From Mycolicibacterium confluentis (GTDB lineage: Bacteria; Actinomycetota; Actinomycetes; Mycobacteriales; Mycobacteriaceae): a stretch of DNA of 64,000 nt. The position numbers and the translations under genes are program-made. Under the pieces are notes generated by a model. The model worked only from the letters and a program-made list of their open reading frames with translations. It made no database searches and had not been told where the DNA came from. Shown here piece by piece: positions 1 through 10,080 of this stretch (the first letter of the stretch is position 1; every line of letters begins with the position of its first letter). The stretch lies in the NCBI RefSeq assembly GCF_010729895.1, contig NZ_AP022612.1, forward strand, positions 806,001 through 870,000. Reading direction: 5' to 3'.

Positions 1-2
1 AC

Positions 3-125
3 ATGCTCTGCTGTCCGGGCGGTATCTCCCGTAGCGACTACGGCAGGACCGGGCCCGGTCCTGATGCCGCTGCGCCCGCTGACATTCCTCCGCGGGGCCG
101 CGCGGGGTCGAGGAGCGCCACGTGA
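3..125 (+). CDS. phoAT: putative PhoAT antitoxin, partial or start uncertain
   Basis: An open frame from the ATG at 3 runs 40 codons to a TGA at 123-125 and overlaps the GTG start of phoH2 by four bases (GTGA), so the two are translationally coupled. The peptide begins MLCCPGGIS and is rich in Pro, Gly and Arg towards its end. In mycobacteria phoH2 is preceded by a small overlapping gene, phoAT, whose product restrains the PhoH2 toxin; position, size and overlap fit that gene. No sequence-level homology could be tested here, and the true start may lie before the window. The alternative is a non-functional leader reading frame. Confidence 0.5.
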   Translation: MLCCPGGISRSDYGRTGPGPDAAAPADIPPRGRAGSRSAT

Positions 126-1477
126 ACGATTCGCCATCGGCTTTCTCAAACCAGGTGCCGGGCCAAGTCGAGACCGGAAAGCGGACATATGTGCTGGACA
201 CATCGGTTCTGCTGTCCGATCCGTGGGCATGCACCAGGTTCGCCGAACACGAGGTCGTCGTCCCGCTTGTGGTGATCAGCGAGTTGGAGGCCAAACGCCA
301 CCACCATGAACTCGGCTGGTTCGCGCGGCAGGCGTTGCGCATGTTCGATGACCTCCGACTGGAGCACGGGCGCCTCGATCAACCCATTCCCGTTGGGACA
401 GAAGGCGGTACGCTGCAGGTCGAGCTCAACCACAGCGATCCGTCGGTGCTGCCCGCCGGGTTCCGCACCGAGACCAACGATGCTCGGATCCTGACCTGTG
501 CCGCCAATCTCGCGGCCGAGGGCAAGCGAGTCACGTTGGTGAGCAAGGACATTCCGCTGCGCGTGAAGGCGGGTGCGGTCGGCCTGCCCGCCGACGAGTA
601 CCGCGCCCAGGATGTCGTGACATCGGGTTGGACCGGTATGACCGAACTCGACGTGGCCGCCGATGACGTCGACATGCTCTTCAACGAGGGTGAAATCGAC
701 CTGCAAGCGGCGCGAGACCTGCCCTGCCACACCGGTGTTCGGCTGCTGGGCGGCAGCTCGCATGCGCTTGGCCGGGTGAACGCCGAGAAGCGCGTGCAAC
801 TGGTCCGTGGTGACCGCGAAGTGTTCGGCCTCCGGGGAAGGTCCGCCGAACAGCGCGTCGCACTGGATCTGCTGCTCGACGAGTCGGTCGGCATCGTGTC
901 GCTGGGCGGAAAGGCCGGCACCGGCAAGTCGGCGCTCGCGCTGTGCGCGGGCCTGGAGGCGGTGCTGGAACGGCGCACGCAGCGTAAGGTCGTGGTCTTC
1001 CGACCGCTGTACGCGGTCGGCGGCCAGGATCTCGGCTACCTGCCAGGCAGTGAGAGCGACAAGATGGGGCCGTGGGCCCAGGCCGTGTTCGACACCCTGG
1101 AGGGGCTGGCCAGTCCGGCCGTGCTCGAGGAGGTGTTGTCCCGCGGGATGCTCGAGGTGCTGCCGCTGACCCACATCCGAGGCAGGTCGCTGCACGACTC
1201 CTTCGTGATCGTCGACGAGGCCCAGTCGTTGGAGCGCAACGTCCTGCTCACGGTGCTGTCGCGGTTGGGCACGGGATCGCGGGTGGTGCTGACCCATGAC
1301 GTGGCACAGCGGGACAACCTGCGGGTCGGCCGGCATGACGGTGTCGCGGCAGTGATCGAGAAGCTCAAGGGCCATCCGCTGTTCGCGCACATCACGCTGC
1401 TGCGCAGCGAGCGGTCGCCGATTGCGGCGCTCGTGACCGAGATGCTCGAGGAGATCAGCCCCGGCGCGCTGCCCTGA
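122..1477 (+). CDS. phoH2: PhoH2: PIN-domain RNase fused to PhoH ATPase/RNA helicase
   Basis: 451 residues. The N-terminal PIN nuclease domain (about residues 22-150) carries the acidic LDTSVLL start of the active site (Asp26). The C-terminal PhoH ATPase (about 235-440) shows Walker [10 protein letters not shown] near residue 262 and Walker B FVIVDEAQ near 362. The family (Rv1095) unwinds and cleaves RNA and behaves as a toxin with PhoAT. The GTG at 122 is preferred because it overlaps the upstream stop codon and gives the usual full length; an internal GTG at 190 would cut into the PIN domain. Cytosolic. Almost identical in sequence to the tuberculosis protein as remembered, so identification is firm. 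Confidence 0.95.
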   Translation: MNDSPSAFSNQVPGQVETGKRTYVLDTSVLLSDPWACTRFAEHEVVVPLVVISELEAKRHHHELGWFARQALRMFDDLRLEHGRLDQPIPVGTEGGTLQVELNHSDPSVLPAGFRTETNDARILTCAANLAAEGKRVTLVSKDIPLRVKAGAVGLPADEYRAQDVVTSGWTGMTELDVAADDVDMLFNEGEIDLQAARDLPCHTGVRLLGGSSHALGRVNAEKRVQLVRGDREVFGLRGRSAEQRVALDLLLDESVGIVSLGGKAGTGKSALALCAGLEAVLERRTQRKVVVFRPLYAVGGQDLGYLPGSESDKMGPWAQAVFDTLEGLASPAVLEEVLSRGMLEVLPLTHIRGRSLHDSFVIVDEAQSLERNVLLTVLSRLGTGSRVVLTHDVAQRDNLRVGRHDGVAAVIEKLKGHPLFAHITLLRSERSPIAALVTEMLEEISPGALP

Positions 1478-1499
1478 CCATCGCCTGAAACGACAAGAC

Positions 1500-1532
1500 T
1501 GCGGTGACTGCGAATGTTTCGCAGTCACCGCA
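1500..1532. terminator. bidirectional hairpin between convergent genes
   Basis: A perfect 15-bp inverted repeat (1500-1514 with 1518-1532) closes on a 3-base loop. It starts 22 bases after the phoH2 stop and 27 bases before the stop of the convergent secreted-protein gene. There is no clear T tract on either side, as is common for mycobacterial hairpin terminators. Confidence 0.6.
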
Positions 1533-1559
1533 GCCTGGGTCGGGTGAGCCGGGCCGGGA

Positions 1560-1793
1560 TCACTTGGCGGAGTTGATCGAGTTCTGGTGGATCGGCCGGT
1601 TGTCGCGGTGGTGGATGTTCTGGTGGGCGCTGCGCTCGGGCATGGGGCCGAAGTGCTGGGCGGAGGCGCTGATCGAGGGGCCGCCGGTGACGGGGGCCTG
1701 GGCGCTTGCGGAGCTGGCCACACCGAGGGCGATCAGGGCGGGAGCGACGGCCAGGGTGGCGGCGGCGGCGATGCGGCGGGTCATAGCGTTCAT
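1560..1793 (-). CDS. small secreted protein of unknown function
   Basis: 77 residues starting MNAMTRRIAAAATLAVAP: a basic n-region, hydrophobic core and an Ala-x-Ala cleavage site (ASSASA-QAP) make a Sec signal peptide covering about residues 1-32. The mature part of about 45 residues is rich in His, Asn and Gln (HHRDN, HQNS) and has no Cys. An AAAGGA ribosome site lies seven bases before the ATG, which fixes the start. The protein is expected outside the membrane; its His-rich tail could bind metal, but this is a guess. Transcribed alone and convergent with phoH2. Confidence 0.75.
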   Translation of the reverse strand: MNAMTRRIAAAATLAVAPALIALGVASSASAQAPVTGGPSISASAQHFGPMPERSAHQNIHHRDNRPIHQNSINSAK

Positions 1794-1960
1794 TTCGAGT
1801 TCCTTTGTTTTGCAGTGGTTTTGAATTCTGTTGGCGGGTTGTTTCGCCGGTGTTTCAAGAATGCGGCCTCAGGAGCGAGATGTCTGTCGGCCGTGCGGTG
1901 GAACGTAGGGATGAATCGGCTGTCCACCGAATGGGGGACAGCCGCCGGTAGGCTGCCAGC

Positions 1961-2860
1961 GTGCCTGGCATGCGCCACCCCGACACCGTCCGCTGGTCCT
2001 ACTGGCGCACGGTCGTCGGCGCCTGTGCTGCGGCCCTGGTCGTGGTCGTCGGCGCCTGTACGGGGGACGTGAAGATCGACACGCCCGCGGAGTCCGCGGC
2101 CGACGTCGACTGCAGCGTCGTCAAGTGCGTCGCGTTGACGTTCGACGACGGGCCCAGCCCCTACACCGACCGTCTGCTCCAGATCCTCAAGGACAACGAT
2201 GCAGGTGCGACGTTCTTCCTGATCGGCAACAAGGTCGCGGCCAACCCCGACGGCGCCAAGCGCATCGCCGAGGCCGGCATGGAGGTCGGGAGCCACACTT
2301 GGGAGCACCCGAACATGACCACGATCCCCGTCGAGGAGATTCCGGCGCAGTTCAGCCGGGCCAACGACGCGATCGAGCAGGCCACCGGGCGGCGTCCCAC
2401 GCTGGTGCGCACCGCGGGCGGCCTGATCAACGACGCTGTGTTGGCCGAGGCCAAGAGGCAGGGCCTGGCCGACATCAACTGGGATGTCATTCCGTTCGAC
2501 TGGGCCAATGACTCCGACACCGCGGCCACGCGCTACATGCTGATGACTCAGATCAAGCCGAACTCGGTGGTGCTGTTCCATGACACCTATTCGTCCACCG
2601 TCGATCTGGTCCAGCAGTTCATCCCGGTGCTCAAGGCCAACGACTATCACCTCGTGACGGTCAGTCAGATGCTCGGACCGCGTGAACCGGGCAGTGCCTA
2701 CGGCAGCCGTGAGAACGGCCCGCCGGTCAACGAACTGCGGGACATCCCGGCCAGCGAGATCCCGACGCTGCCCGACACACCGTCGCCGACGCCCATGCCG
2801 AACTTCCCGATCACCGACATCCCCGGCGCCAACTCCGGCGGACCCACCAACGGGGCCTAA
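1961..2860 (+). CDS. polysaccharide (peptidoglycan) deacetylase, NodB family, lipoprotein-like
   Basis: 299 residues, start GTG. A hydrophobic N-terminus ends in VVGAC, a likely lipobox near residue 33, so the enzyme is probably anchored outside the membrane. The NodB domain (about 55-240) shows motif 1 LTFDDGPS with the catalytic and metal Asp pair, motif 2 SHTWEH with two metal-binding His, and a late VVLFHD. Motif 3, usually R-x-P-Y/F-G, reads RTAGG, an atypical form. The C-terminus (about 250-299) is a Pro-rich tail. The family removes N-acetyl groups from cell-wall glycans; Rv1096 is the probable counterpart. The stop is four bases before the antiporter start, suggesting an operon. Confidence 0.85.
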   Translation: MPGMRHPDTVRWSYWRTVVGACAAALVVVVGACTGDVKIDTPAESAADVDCSVVKCVALTFDDGPSPYTDRLLQILKDNDAGATFFLIGNKVAANPDGAKRIAEAGMEVGSHTWEHPNMTTIPVEEIPAQFSRANDAIEQATGRRPTLVRTAGGLINDAVLAEAKRQGLADINWDVIPFDWANDSDTAATRYMLMTQIKPNSVVLFHDTYSSTVDLVQQFIPVLKANDYHLVTVSQMLGPREPGSAYGSRENGPPVNELRDIPASEIPTLPDTPSPTPMPNFPITDIPGANSGGPTNGA

Positions 2861-2863
2861 CGC

Positions 2864-4111
2864 ATGCACTCCACGACCGCGCTGGTGCTCACGGCGATGG
2901 TGCTGGGCTATGCCGTGGTCTCCGGTGTGGTCAAACGCTGGTACGTCGCACCTGCACTGATCTTCATCCTCCTGGGAATGGCCCTGGGCCCTTTCGGTGT
3001 TGGGCTCCTGCACGTCACCGAGGACACCGAGTCCTTCACGGTCCTGGCGCAGTTGGCGTTGACGGTGATCCTGTTCAACCAGGCCTCGGAGCTCGACGTC
3101 ACCCGCGCGCTGCGCCGAGGGCACGAGTCGTTCCGGCTGCTCGTCGTCGGCTTCCCGCTGACCCTGGCGCTCGGGACGGTCACGGCCGTGGTGCTGCTGC
3201 CGGTGTTGCCGCTGTGGGAGGCCGTGTGCCTGGCCGCAATCGTCGCGCCGACGGAGGTCGCCCTGATCGGGGCGCTGCTCGACGACGCGCGCATCCCGGA
3301 GCGGGTCAGGCACGCGTTGTCGGTTGAGTCTGGGTTCTACGACGGGTTCGCGCTGGCGGCCATGCTGGCGGCGCTGGCCGTGGCGTCGGAGCGCGCCGAT
3401 GACCGCGCTGTGAACTGGATCTGGTTCGCAGTGCGCACCGAGTTGTTGTCGGTCGCGGTCGGGCTGGTCGTGGGCGTCGCCGGCTGCCTGGCCATCGTGT
3501 GGTCGATGCGGCGCGGAAGGATGAGTGACACCTGGGCGCAGTTGGCGACGCTCGCGGTGGCGCTGCTGTGCTTCCAGATCGGCGAGGTCGTGCACGCCAG
3601 CGGTTTCGTGGCCGCGTTCGTCGGCGGACTCATGTTCTCGGTGGTGGCCCACCGCACCCAAACCGCGATGGCCTCACAGGTCACCCACGCCGCCGCGGAA
3701 CTGCTGGAACTGGCGGTGTTCGCACTGCTGGGTGCGTCCGCGGTGGTGCTGGCATGGCAGGACGCCGGGTGGCGGGTGATCGTGTTCGCGGTGCTCGCGC
3801 TCGTGGCGGTGCGGATGGTGGCGGTCTCCGTCGCACTGCTGCGCACCGACGTGCCTGCCCGCAGCAGGCTGTTCATGGGCGGGTTCGGCGTGCGTGGCAT
3901 CGGAACACTGGTGCTCGGTCTGATCGTGCTGGGGCGGGGGACGATCGAGCACGCTGACGTCATCGTGCAGGTGGTCGTGGTCACCGTGACCACGAGCCTG
4001 GTCCTGCACAGCCTGGCCGCGCCGTTCGGCATCCGCTGGGTGTCTCGAGACCGAGTCGGCGCCCAGTACTCCAGTGAGGTGGGATTCGGGCGATCGTCTC
4101 GGCCGAACTGA
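2864..4111 (+). CDS. monovalent cation:proton antiporter, CPA1/CPA2 type
   Basis: 415 residues, almost entirely hydrophobic, with about 12 membrane segments. The motif APTEVALIGALLDD followed by VESGFYDG resembles the conserved acidic exchange region of sodium/proton exchangers (family ...TDP... and ES..ND). There is no long cytosolic C-terminal domain of the kind seen in NhaP. It should exchange Na+ or K+ for H+ across the inner membrane; the ion cannot be told from sequence. It starts four bases after the deacetylase gene, with which it is probably co-transcribed. Confidence 0.8.
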   Translation: MHSTTALVLTAMVLGYAVVSGVVKRWYVAPALIFILLGMALGPFGVGLLHVTEDTESFTVLAQLALTVILFNQASELDVTRALRRGHESFRLLVVGFPLTLALGTVTAVVLLPVLPLWEAVCLAAIVAPTEVALIGALLDDARIPERVRHALSVESGFYDGFALAAMLAALAVASERADDRAVNWIWFAVRTELLSVAVGLVVGVAGCLAIVWSMRRGRMSDTWAQLATLAVALLCFQIGEVVHASGFVAAFVGGLMFSVVAHRTQTAMASQVTHAAAELLELAVFALLGASAVVLAWQDAGWRVIVFAVLALVAVRMVAVSVALLRTDVPARSRLFMGGFGVRGIGTLVLGLIVLGRGTIEHADVIVQVVVVTVTTSLVLHSLAAPFGIRWVSRDRVGAQYSSEVGFGRSSRPN

Positions 4112-4127
4112 TCTATGCTCACCGGTT

Positions 4128-4481
4128 ATGCGATCACGTAAAGCGGTTCTCGGTGGTGTGCTCGCGGCTGCGGCGGCGGCCGGGGCGGTGGGTCTGGCGC
4201 CGGCGGCTCAGGCCGACCAGTTGGGCTACATCATCAACGTGACGACGGGCCCGCACTTCAACTTCCCGAACGCCCAGGCCGCCCTCGACTACGGCTACGC
4301 GCTGTGCGGACGAATCGAGAACGGCGACAGCTACGCGGCGATGGCCGAGCAGATCAAGCAGGACTTCGGCCCCGACGAGTACAAGGTGTCATATCTGCTC
4401 AGCCAATCGGCCCAAGAGCTGTGCCCGGCGCAGACGTGGCAGCTTCGGCAGTCCGTGGGCGACGGGTACCGCCCCAGCTGA
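4128..4481 (+). CDS. secreted DUF732 protein
   Basis: 117 residues from the ATG at 4128; an in-frame GTG at 4074 would lie inside the antiporter gene and add residues before a good signal peptide, so it is rejected. The signal peptide (about 1-29) ends in PAAQA-DQ. The mature domain has the two Cys of DUF732 (ALCGRI and ELCPAQ), expected to form a disulfide in the exported protein. DUF732 proteins are common, small, secreted and functionally unknown in mycobacteria. The last 83 bases lie opposite the end of the convergent MFS gene. Confidence 0.85.
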   Translation: MRSRKAVLGGVLAAAAAAGAVGLAPAAQADQLGYIINVTTGPHFNFPNAQAALDYGYALCGRIENGDSYAAMAEQIKQDFGPDEYKVSYLLSQSAQELCPAQTWQLRQSVGDGYRPS

Positions 4482-5724
4482 GCGGACCGGGCAGGAACGC
4501 CACCGACAGCGCCGAGATGATCGACACGACGATCAGGTAGGCCGCGATCGAGTCGCTGGTCTTGGTTGAGTTGTACAGCGCCACTGCGATCGTCGGTGCG
4601 AAGGCCGAGCCCAGCACCTGAGACAGCGTGTAGCCGACCGACACCGCGGTGTAGCGGACATCGGTGTCGAACACCAACGCGAACAGTGACCCGGTGACAC
4701 CCGCGGCCGGCGCCATGGCCAACCCGAACACCAGGACCAGGGCCACCAGGAACCAGACGGCGTCACCCGTGTTGATGAGGGCGAAGGTCGGCAGGGCGGT
4801 CGCCCCCATCGCCAGCACGCCCATGAGGAACACCGGTTTGCGTCCGACCCTGTCGGCCAGTGACCCGAACAGCGGGTAGGTGAGCACCGCGACGACCGCC
4901 GCCACGAAGACGCCGAACAACGCGTCGGTGCGGTCGATCCCGGCGACGCTGGTGGCGTACGACACCAGGTAGGCCACGCAGATGTAGGCGAACACCCCCT
5001 GCGACAGGTATGCGCCGGCGACCAGCAGGATCTGCCGCCAGTGTCTGCGGAAGGCCTCGGTCAACGGGACCCGCACCACCGTCGAATGCTGCTGCACCGC
5101 AGCGAATTCGGGGCTTTCGGTCAGGGAGAGCCGAATCACCAGGCCGATGGCGATGAGCACGGCGCTGGCCAGGAACGGGATGCGCCAACCCCAGCTGAGG
5201 AACGCCGCATCGTCGAGCAGGGACACCGCGTAGAACGCGAGCGTCGCCAGCGCAGTTCCGGCGGGTGCGCCCATCTGGGGGAAGGCGCCGTAGAACCCTT
5301 TGCGATCCGACGGCGCGTGCTCGACCGCCATCAGGGTGGCACCGCCCCATTCACCGCCCACCGCGAAACCCTGGATGAGGCGCAGTCCGGTCAGCAGAAG
5401 CGGTGCCGCGAGGCCGATCTGGGCGTAGGTGGGCAGCAGTCCCATCGCGACCGTGGAGCCACCCATCAGCAGCAGCGAGTACACCAACATGCGCTTGCGG
5501 CCGACGCGGTCCCCGAAGTGCCCGAACACAATCCCGCCCAAGGGGCGGGCGACGAAGCCGACGCCGAAGGTCGCGAACGACAGCAGCATTCCCGTGGTGG
5601 GGGAAGTCCCGGGGAAGAACAGCTTCGGGAAGACCAGTGCCGCGGCGGTGCCATAGATGAGGAAGTCGTAGAACTCGACCGTCGTGCCGACGAAGCTCGC
5701 GACCGCGGCGCGGCGCGGTGTCAC
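4399..5724 (-). CDS. MFS transporter, metabolite:H+ symporter (MHS/ShiA-like) family
   Basis: 441 residues with about 12 membrane helices. The loop 2-3 motif reads GHFGDRVGRKR and a second copy GSLADRVGRKP occurs halfway, as in the two-fold repeat of MFS carriers. The N-terminus RRAAVASFVGTTVEFYDFLIYG is typical of the MHS group that takes up organic acids (citrate, proline/betaine, shikimate); the substrate is unknown. Start GTG at 5724 with a GAGGAGG some 17 bases upstream. The C-terminal 27 codons run antisense through the DUF732 gene end, so the two convergent genes share 83 bp. Confidence 0.85.
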   Translation of the reverse strand: MTPRRAAVASFVGTTVEFYDFLIYGTAAALVFPKLFFPGTSPTTGMLLSFATFGVGFVARPLGGIVFGHFGDRVGRKRMLVYSLLLMGGSTVAMGLLPTYAQIGLAAPLLLTGLRLIQGFAVGGEWGGATLMAVEHAPSDRKGFYGAFPQMGAPAGTALATLAFYAVSLLDDAAFLSWGWRIPFLASAVLIAIGLVIRLSLTESPEFAAVQQHSTVVRVPLTEAFRRHWRQILLVAGAYLSQGVFAYICVAYLVSYATSVAGIDRTDALFGVFVAAVVAVLTYPLFGSLADRVGRKPVFLMGVLAMGATALPTFALINTGDAVWFLVALVLVFGLAMAPAAGVTGSLFALVFDTDVRYTAVSVGYTLSQVLGSAFAPTIAVALYNSTKTSDSIAAYLIVVSIISALSVAFLPGPLSWGGTRRPRTAEAATSAPGTALGPIG

Positions 5725-5822
5725 ATGCGTGGCGATGCCTGCCTCCTCACGAGATGGTCACCCGTTCTGGCAGAGCTTAGCGGTGCGCGGACCGCTGAAT
5801 GTGCTTGCTCGCGAACAACTGC

Positions 5823-5849
5823 GGCCCTCCTGCCGAGGACAGGAGGGCC
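5823..5849. other. GC-rich hairpin upstream of the MFS gene
   Basis: A perfect 10-bp inverted repeat (GGCCCTCCTG / CAGGAGGGCC) with a 7-base loop lies about 100 bases upstream of the MFS start, in the 303-base gap 5725-6027 that also holds a longer hairpin and a tandem repeat. On the minus strand it would follow the fumC transcript end or sit in the MFS leader. Confidence 0.4.
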
Positions 5850-5881
5850 GAGGTCGCGGAGTCCCTCTTATGAACCACTTC

Positions 5882-5918
5882 GGCGCGGTTCCCGGCGTCT
5901 GCCGCCGGAAACCGCGCC
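5882..5918 (-). terminator. probable fumC transcription terminator
   Basis: Nested inverted repeat: GGCGCGGTT (5882-5890) pairs with AACCGCGCC (5910-5918), and inside it CCGGCG pairs with CGCCGG around a 5-base loop, giving a 15-bp stem with one mismatch. It lies about 110 bases beyond the fumC stop on the minus strand. No T tract. Confidence 0.5.
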
Positions 5919-5933
5919 GAAATCTCAAGAACT

Positions 5934-6027
5934 ACTCGCCGCGCTGTCCGTTACGCTCCGGACTCGTTCGCGCAAGCGCTCACTCGCCGCGCTGTCCGTT
6001 ATGCTCCGGACTCGTTCGCGCAAGCGC

Positions 6028-6036
<9 letters not shown>
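5934..6036. repeat. two tandem 48-bp direct repeats plus a 7-bp third start
   Basis: Unit 1 (5934-5981) and unit 2 (5982-6029) differ by a single base (C/T at the 20th position); a third copy starts at 6030 with ACTCGCC and then runs into fumC. Read on the minus strand the repeat begins exactly at the fumC stop codon, so the last fumC bases are the first repeat bases. Recent duplication is implied by near identity. Confidence 0.9.
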
Positions 6037-7437
<1,401 letters not shown>

Positions 7438-7471
7438 TTGCTCCCTATTCGTCTCGGTGGGGAATGTCAGG

Positions 7472-8524
7472 TCAGGGCAGGGGATAGGCGGCGGTCTTGT
7501 CGCCCGTGAAGTCCACCGCGGAGTACTCGTTGAGCTTGGAGAGCCGGTGGTAGGCCTCGACCATCCGGACGGTGCCGGACTTGGACCGCATCACGATCGA
7601 CTGCGTGGTGCACCCGCCGCCGAAGTAGCGCACACCCTTGAGCAGGTCGCCGTCGGTCACGCCGGTGGCGCAGAAGAAGACGTTCTCACCTGCGACCAGA
7701 TCCTTGGTGGTGAGCACGCGGTCCAGGTCGTAGCCGCGGTCGATCGCGCGCTGACGTTCGTCGTCGTCGGTGGGGGCCAGGGTGGCCTGGATCTCTCCGC
7801 CCATGCAGCGGATCGCGGCGGCGGCGATGATGCCCTCGGGGGTGCCGCCGATGCCGACCAGCAGGTCGGTGCCGGACTCGGGCCGGCACGCCGAGATGGC
7901 GCCCGCGACGTCACCGTCGGAGATCAGCCGGATACGGGCGCCGGCCGAACGCACCTCTTCCATCAGCTTCGTGTGCCGCGGGCGATCCAGGATGCAGACC
8001 GTCACGTCCGAGACCGAGGCCTTGCGAACCTTGGCGATGCGCTGGATGTTCGCCGCGATCGGCGAGGTGATGTCGATGAAGTCCGCGACGTCGGGTCCGC
8101 CGGCGATCTTGTTCATGTAGAACACCGCCGAGGGATCGAACATGGCGCCGCGCTCGGCGACGGCCAGCACCGAGATGGCGTTCGGCATGCCCTTGCTCAT
8201 CAGCGTGGTGCCGTCCACCGGGTCGACGGCGAAGTCGCAGTCCGGTCCGTCGCCGTTGCCGACCTCTTCACCGTTGTAGAGCATGGGCGCGTTGTCCTTC
8301 TCGCCCTCGCCGATGACGACGACGCCGCGCATGGACACGGAGTTCACCAGTTCGCGCATGGCGTCGACGGCGGCGCCGTCGCCGCCCTCCTTGTCTCCGC
8401 GACCGACCCAGCGGCCGGCGGCCATGGCGCCGGCCTCGGTGACTCGAACTAGTTCGAGAGCCAGGTTGCGGTCGGGGGCCTCGCGGCGCTTGGTGGGGGC
8501 AGGGTCGGCGACACCGTCACTCAT
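7472..8524 (-). CDS. glpX: fructose-1,6-bisphosphatase, class II
   Basis: 350 residues from the ATG at 8524 (the open frame extends further upstream but into the divergent gene). Metal and phosphate motifs of the GlpX family are present: GEGEKDNAP (residues 72-80), DPVDGTT near 104, and GGTPEGI in the C-terminal half. It removes the 1-phosphate from fructose 1,6-bisphosphate and is the gluconeogenic FBPase of mycobacteria. First gene of a glpX-fumC operon; its promoter must lie in the 54 bases shared with the divergent DUF4245 gene. Confidence 0.95.
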   Translation of the reverse strand: MSDGVADPAPTKRREAPDRNLALELVRVTEAGAMAAGRWVGRGDKEGGDGAAVDAMRELVNSVSMRGVVVIGEGEKDNAPMLYNGEEVGNGDGPDCDFAVDPVDGTTLMSKGMPNAISVLAVAERGAMFDPSAVFYMNKIAGGPDVADFIDITSPIAANIQRIAKVRKASVSDVTVCILDRPRHTKLMEEVRSAGARIRLISDGDVAGAISACRPESGTDLLVGIGGTPEGIIAAAAIRCMGGEIQATLAPTDDDERQRAIDRGYDLDRVLTTKDLVAGENVFFCATGVTDGDLLKGVRYFGGGCTTQSIVMRSKSGTVRMVEAYHRLSKLNEYSAVDFTGDKTAAYPLP

Positions 8525-8578
8525 GTGCAGGATTGTCCCAGAAGCGGGTCGGTCATCGGCAGCTGGGATACTGGTCTG

Positions 8579-9250
8579 GTGAGTACGCAGTCGCAGGAGC
8601 CGTCCGACCGCCCGCCCGTCGCGGCTTCCAGCGAAGGACCGGCGCCGAAGCCGGCCAAGCCCCGAGTGCTGCAGGACGGCCGGGACATGGTCTGGTCCAT
8701 GGCCCCGCTGATCGCGGCGTGCATCGTGCTCGCCGGGTTGGTCGGCATGTGCTCCTTCCAGCCCAACGGACCCAAGGCCGGGCAGGTGCCCAGCTACGAC
8801 GTCGTCGGTGCGCTGGGCTCCGACGCCGAGACGCTCGGCTTCCCGATCCGCCTTCCCGCCGTCCCCGACGACTGGCAGGCCAACTCCGGCCGCCGCGACG
8901 GTCTTGACGGCGCCCGCACCGATCCCGCGACGGGCCAGGCGACGCGTGCCTTGGTCTCGACGGTCGGCTACATCACCGGCGGCGGGATGTATCTGAGCCT
9001 GACTCAGAGCAACGCCGACGAGGACAAGCTCGTCCGGTCCATCCACGATGACGTCGCACCGACCGGCGTCGAGGACGTCGACGGAGTCCGATGGATCGTC
9101 TACAGCGGTGGCGAGCGCGACGAACCGGTCTGGACCACGCGGTTGGGCGACACGCAGTTGGCCATCACAGGCGCCGGAAACACCGACGAGTTCCGTACGC
9201 TGGCCAGATCGACACAGACCCAGGAGCCGCTCCCGGCCAAGCGGTCGTGA
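8579..9250 (+). CDS. DUF4245 membrane-anchored protein
   Basis: 223 residues from GTG 8579. A cytosolic Pro/Glu-rich N-terminus (about 1-37) is followed by one membrane helix ([19 protein letters not shown]) and an extracytoplasmic domain of about 165 residues with no recognisable catalytic motif. It corresponds to Rv1100, a conserved actinobacterial protein of unknown function always found next to glpX/fum. The ORF can be read back to 8525 but that would overlap the glpX start; GTG 8579 leaves 54 bases for the divergent promoters. Confidence 0.8.
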   Translation: MSTQSQEPSDRPPVAASSEGPAPKPAKPRVLQDGRDMVWSMAPLIAACIVLAGLVGMCSFQPNGPKAGQVPSYDVVGALGSDAETLGFPIRLPAVPDDWQANSGRRDGLDGARTDPATGQATRALVSTVGYITGGGMYLSLTQSNADEDKLVRSIHDDVAPTGVEDVDGVRWIVYSGGERDEPVWTTRLGDTQLAITGAGNTDEFRTLARSTQTQEPLPAKRS

Positions 9251-9267
9251 CCTGACGAGGGGGAGTC

Positions 9268-10080
9268 GTGGGCGAAGCCCCGGAGGCGGACCTGACCGGG
9301 TGGACGCGTGAATCGTTCACCGGCGGCGGTTACACGCACGACGTCTACCGGAAAGGCCCCGAGGTTCCAGGCCCCGGCGTCGTACTGATCCCCGAGATGC
9401 CCGGCATCCATCCCGGTGTCCTGGCGCTCGGCAATCATCTGGTCGACAACGGCTTCACGGTGGTCTCGCCGTCGCTGTACGGGACGCCGGGCGCGCCGGT
9501 GGGTCCTTCCACCGTCGTCACCCTGGCGCGCGGCTGTGTGGCCAAGGAGTTCGCGGCCTTCGCGACCAATAAGAAGCGCCCGGTGTCGGACTTCCTGCGG
9601 GCCTTGGCGCGCGACCTCAACGAGAAGACGCCCGGCAAGGGCGTGGGAGTGATCGGGCAGTGCTTCTCCGGCGGGTTCGCGCTGGCCGCCGCGGTCGACG
9701 ACGCCGTGCTCGCGCCGGTGCTCAGCCAACCGTCGCTGCCGCTGCCCCTCACGCCGGCCCAGCGCCGGGATCCCGGGGTCTCCGAGGAGGAGCTTCGGAT
9801 TGTGGAGAAGCGTGCGGCCGAGGAGGGACTGTGCGCCCTGGGTCTGCGCTTCAGCGAGGACCCGATGTCTCCCGGCGCGCGCTTCACCACGCTTAAACAG
9901 CGCCTCGGCGACGCGTTCGAGGTCATCGAGATCAACTCTGGGTCCGGCAACACCGACGGCTTCAACCGGATGGCGCATTCGGTGCTCACCGATCAGGTGC
10001 GTGAGGTCGACGGGCACCCCGCCTACGAGGCACGCAAGCGCGTCGTGGAGTTCCTCAGGTCTGCGCTGGCTGGTCAGTAG
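9268..10080 (+). CDS. dienelactone hydrolase family protein
   Basis: 270 residues, GTG start behind a GAGGGGGA ribosome site. Alpha/beta hydrolase fold; the nucleophile elbow GQCFSGG (near residue 132) has Cys as in true dienelactone hydrolases rather than Ser. N-terminal [12 protein letters not shown] forms the oxyanion region. Family members open lactone rings or hydrolyse small esters in the cytosol; the substrate here is unknown. It follows the DUF4245 gene after 17 bases and ends 26 bases inside the convergent AI-2E-type gene. Confidence 0.8.
   Translation: MGEAPEADLTGWTRESFTGGGYTHDVYRKGPEVPGPGVVLIPEMPGIHPGVLALGNHLVDNGFTVVSPSLYGTPGAPVGPSTVVTLARGCVAKEFAAFATNKKRPVSDFLRALARDLNEKTPGKGVGVIGQCFSGGFALAAAVDDAVLAPVLSQPSLPLPLTPAQRRDPGVSEEELRIVEKRAAEEGLCALGLRFSEDPMSPGARFTTLKQRLGDAFEVIEINSGSGNTDGFNRMAHSVLTDQVREVDGHPAYEARKRVVEFLRSALAGQ

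Noticed and set aside
1790..3661. Minus-strand open frame of 623 codons
   Set aside because: Shadow of the deacetylase and antiporter genes; composition typical of antisense frames in high-GC DNA.
8525..8578. Earlier start for the DUF4245 gene
   Set aside because: It would run to the glpX start and leave no promoter space; the later GTG gives the usual length.
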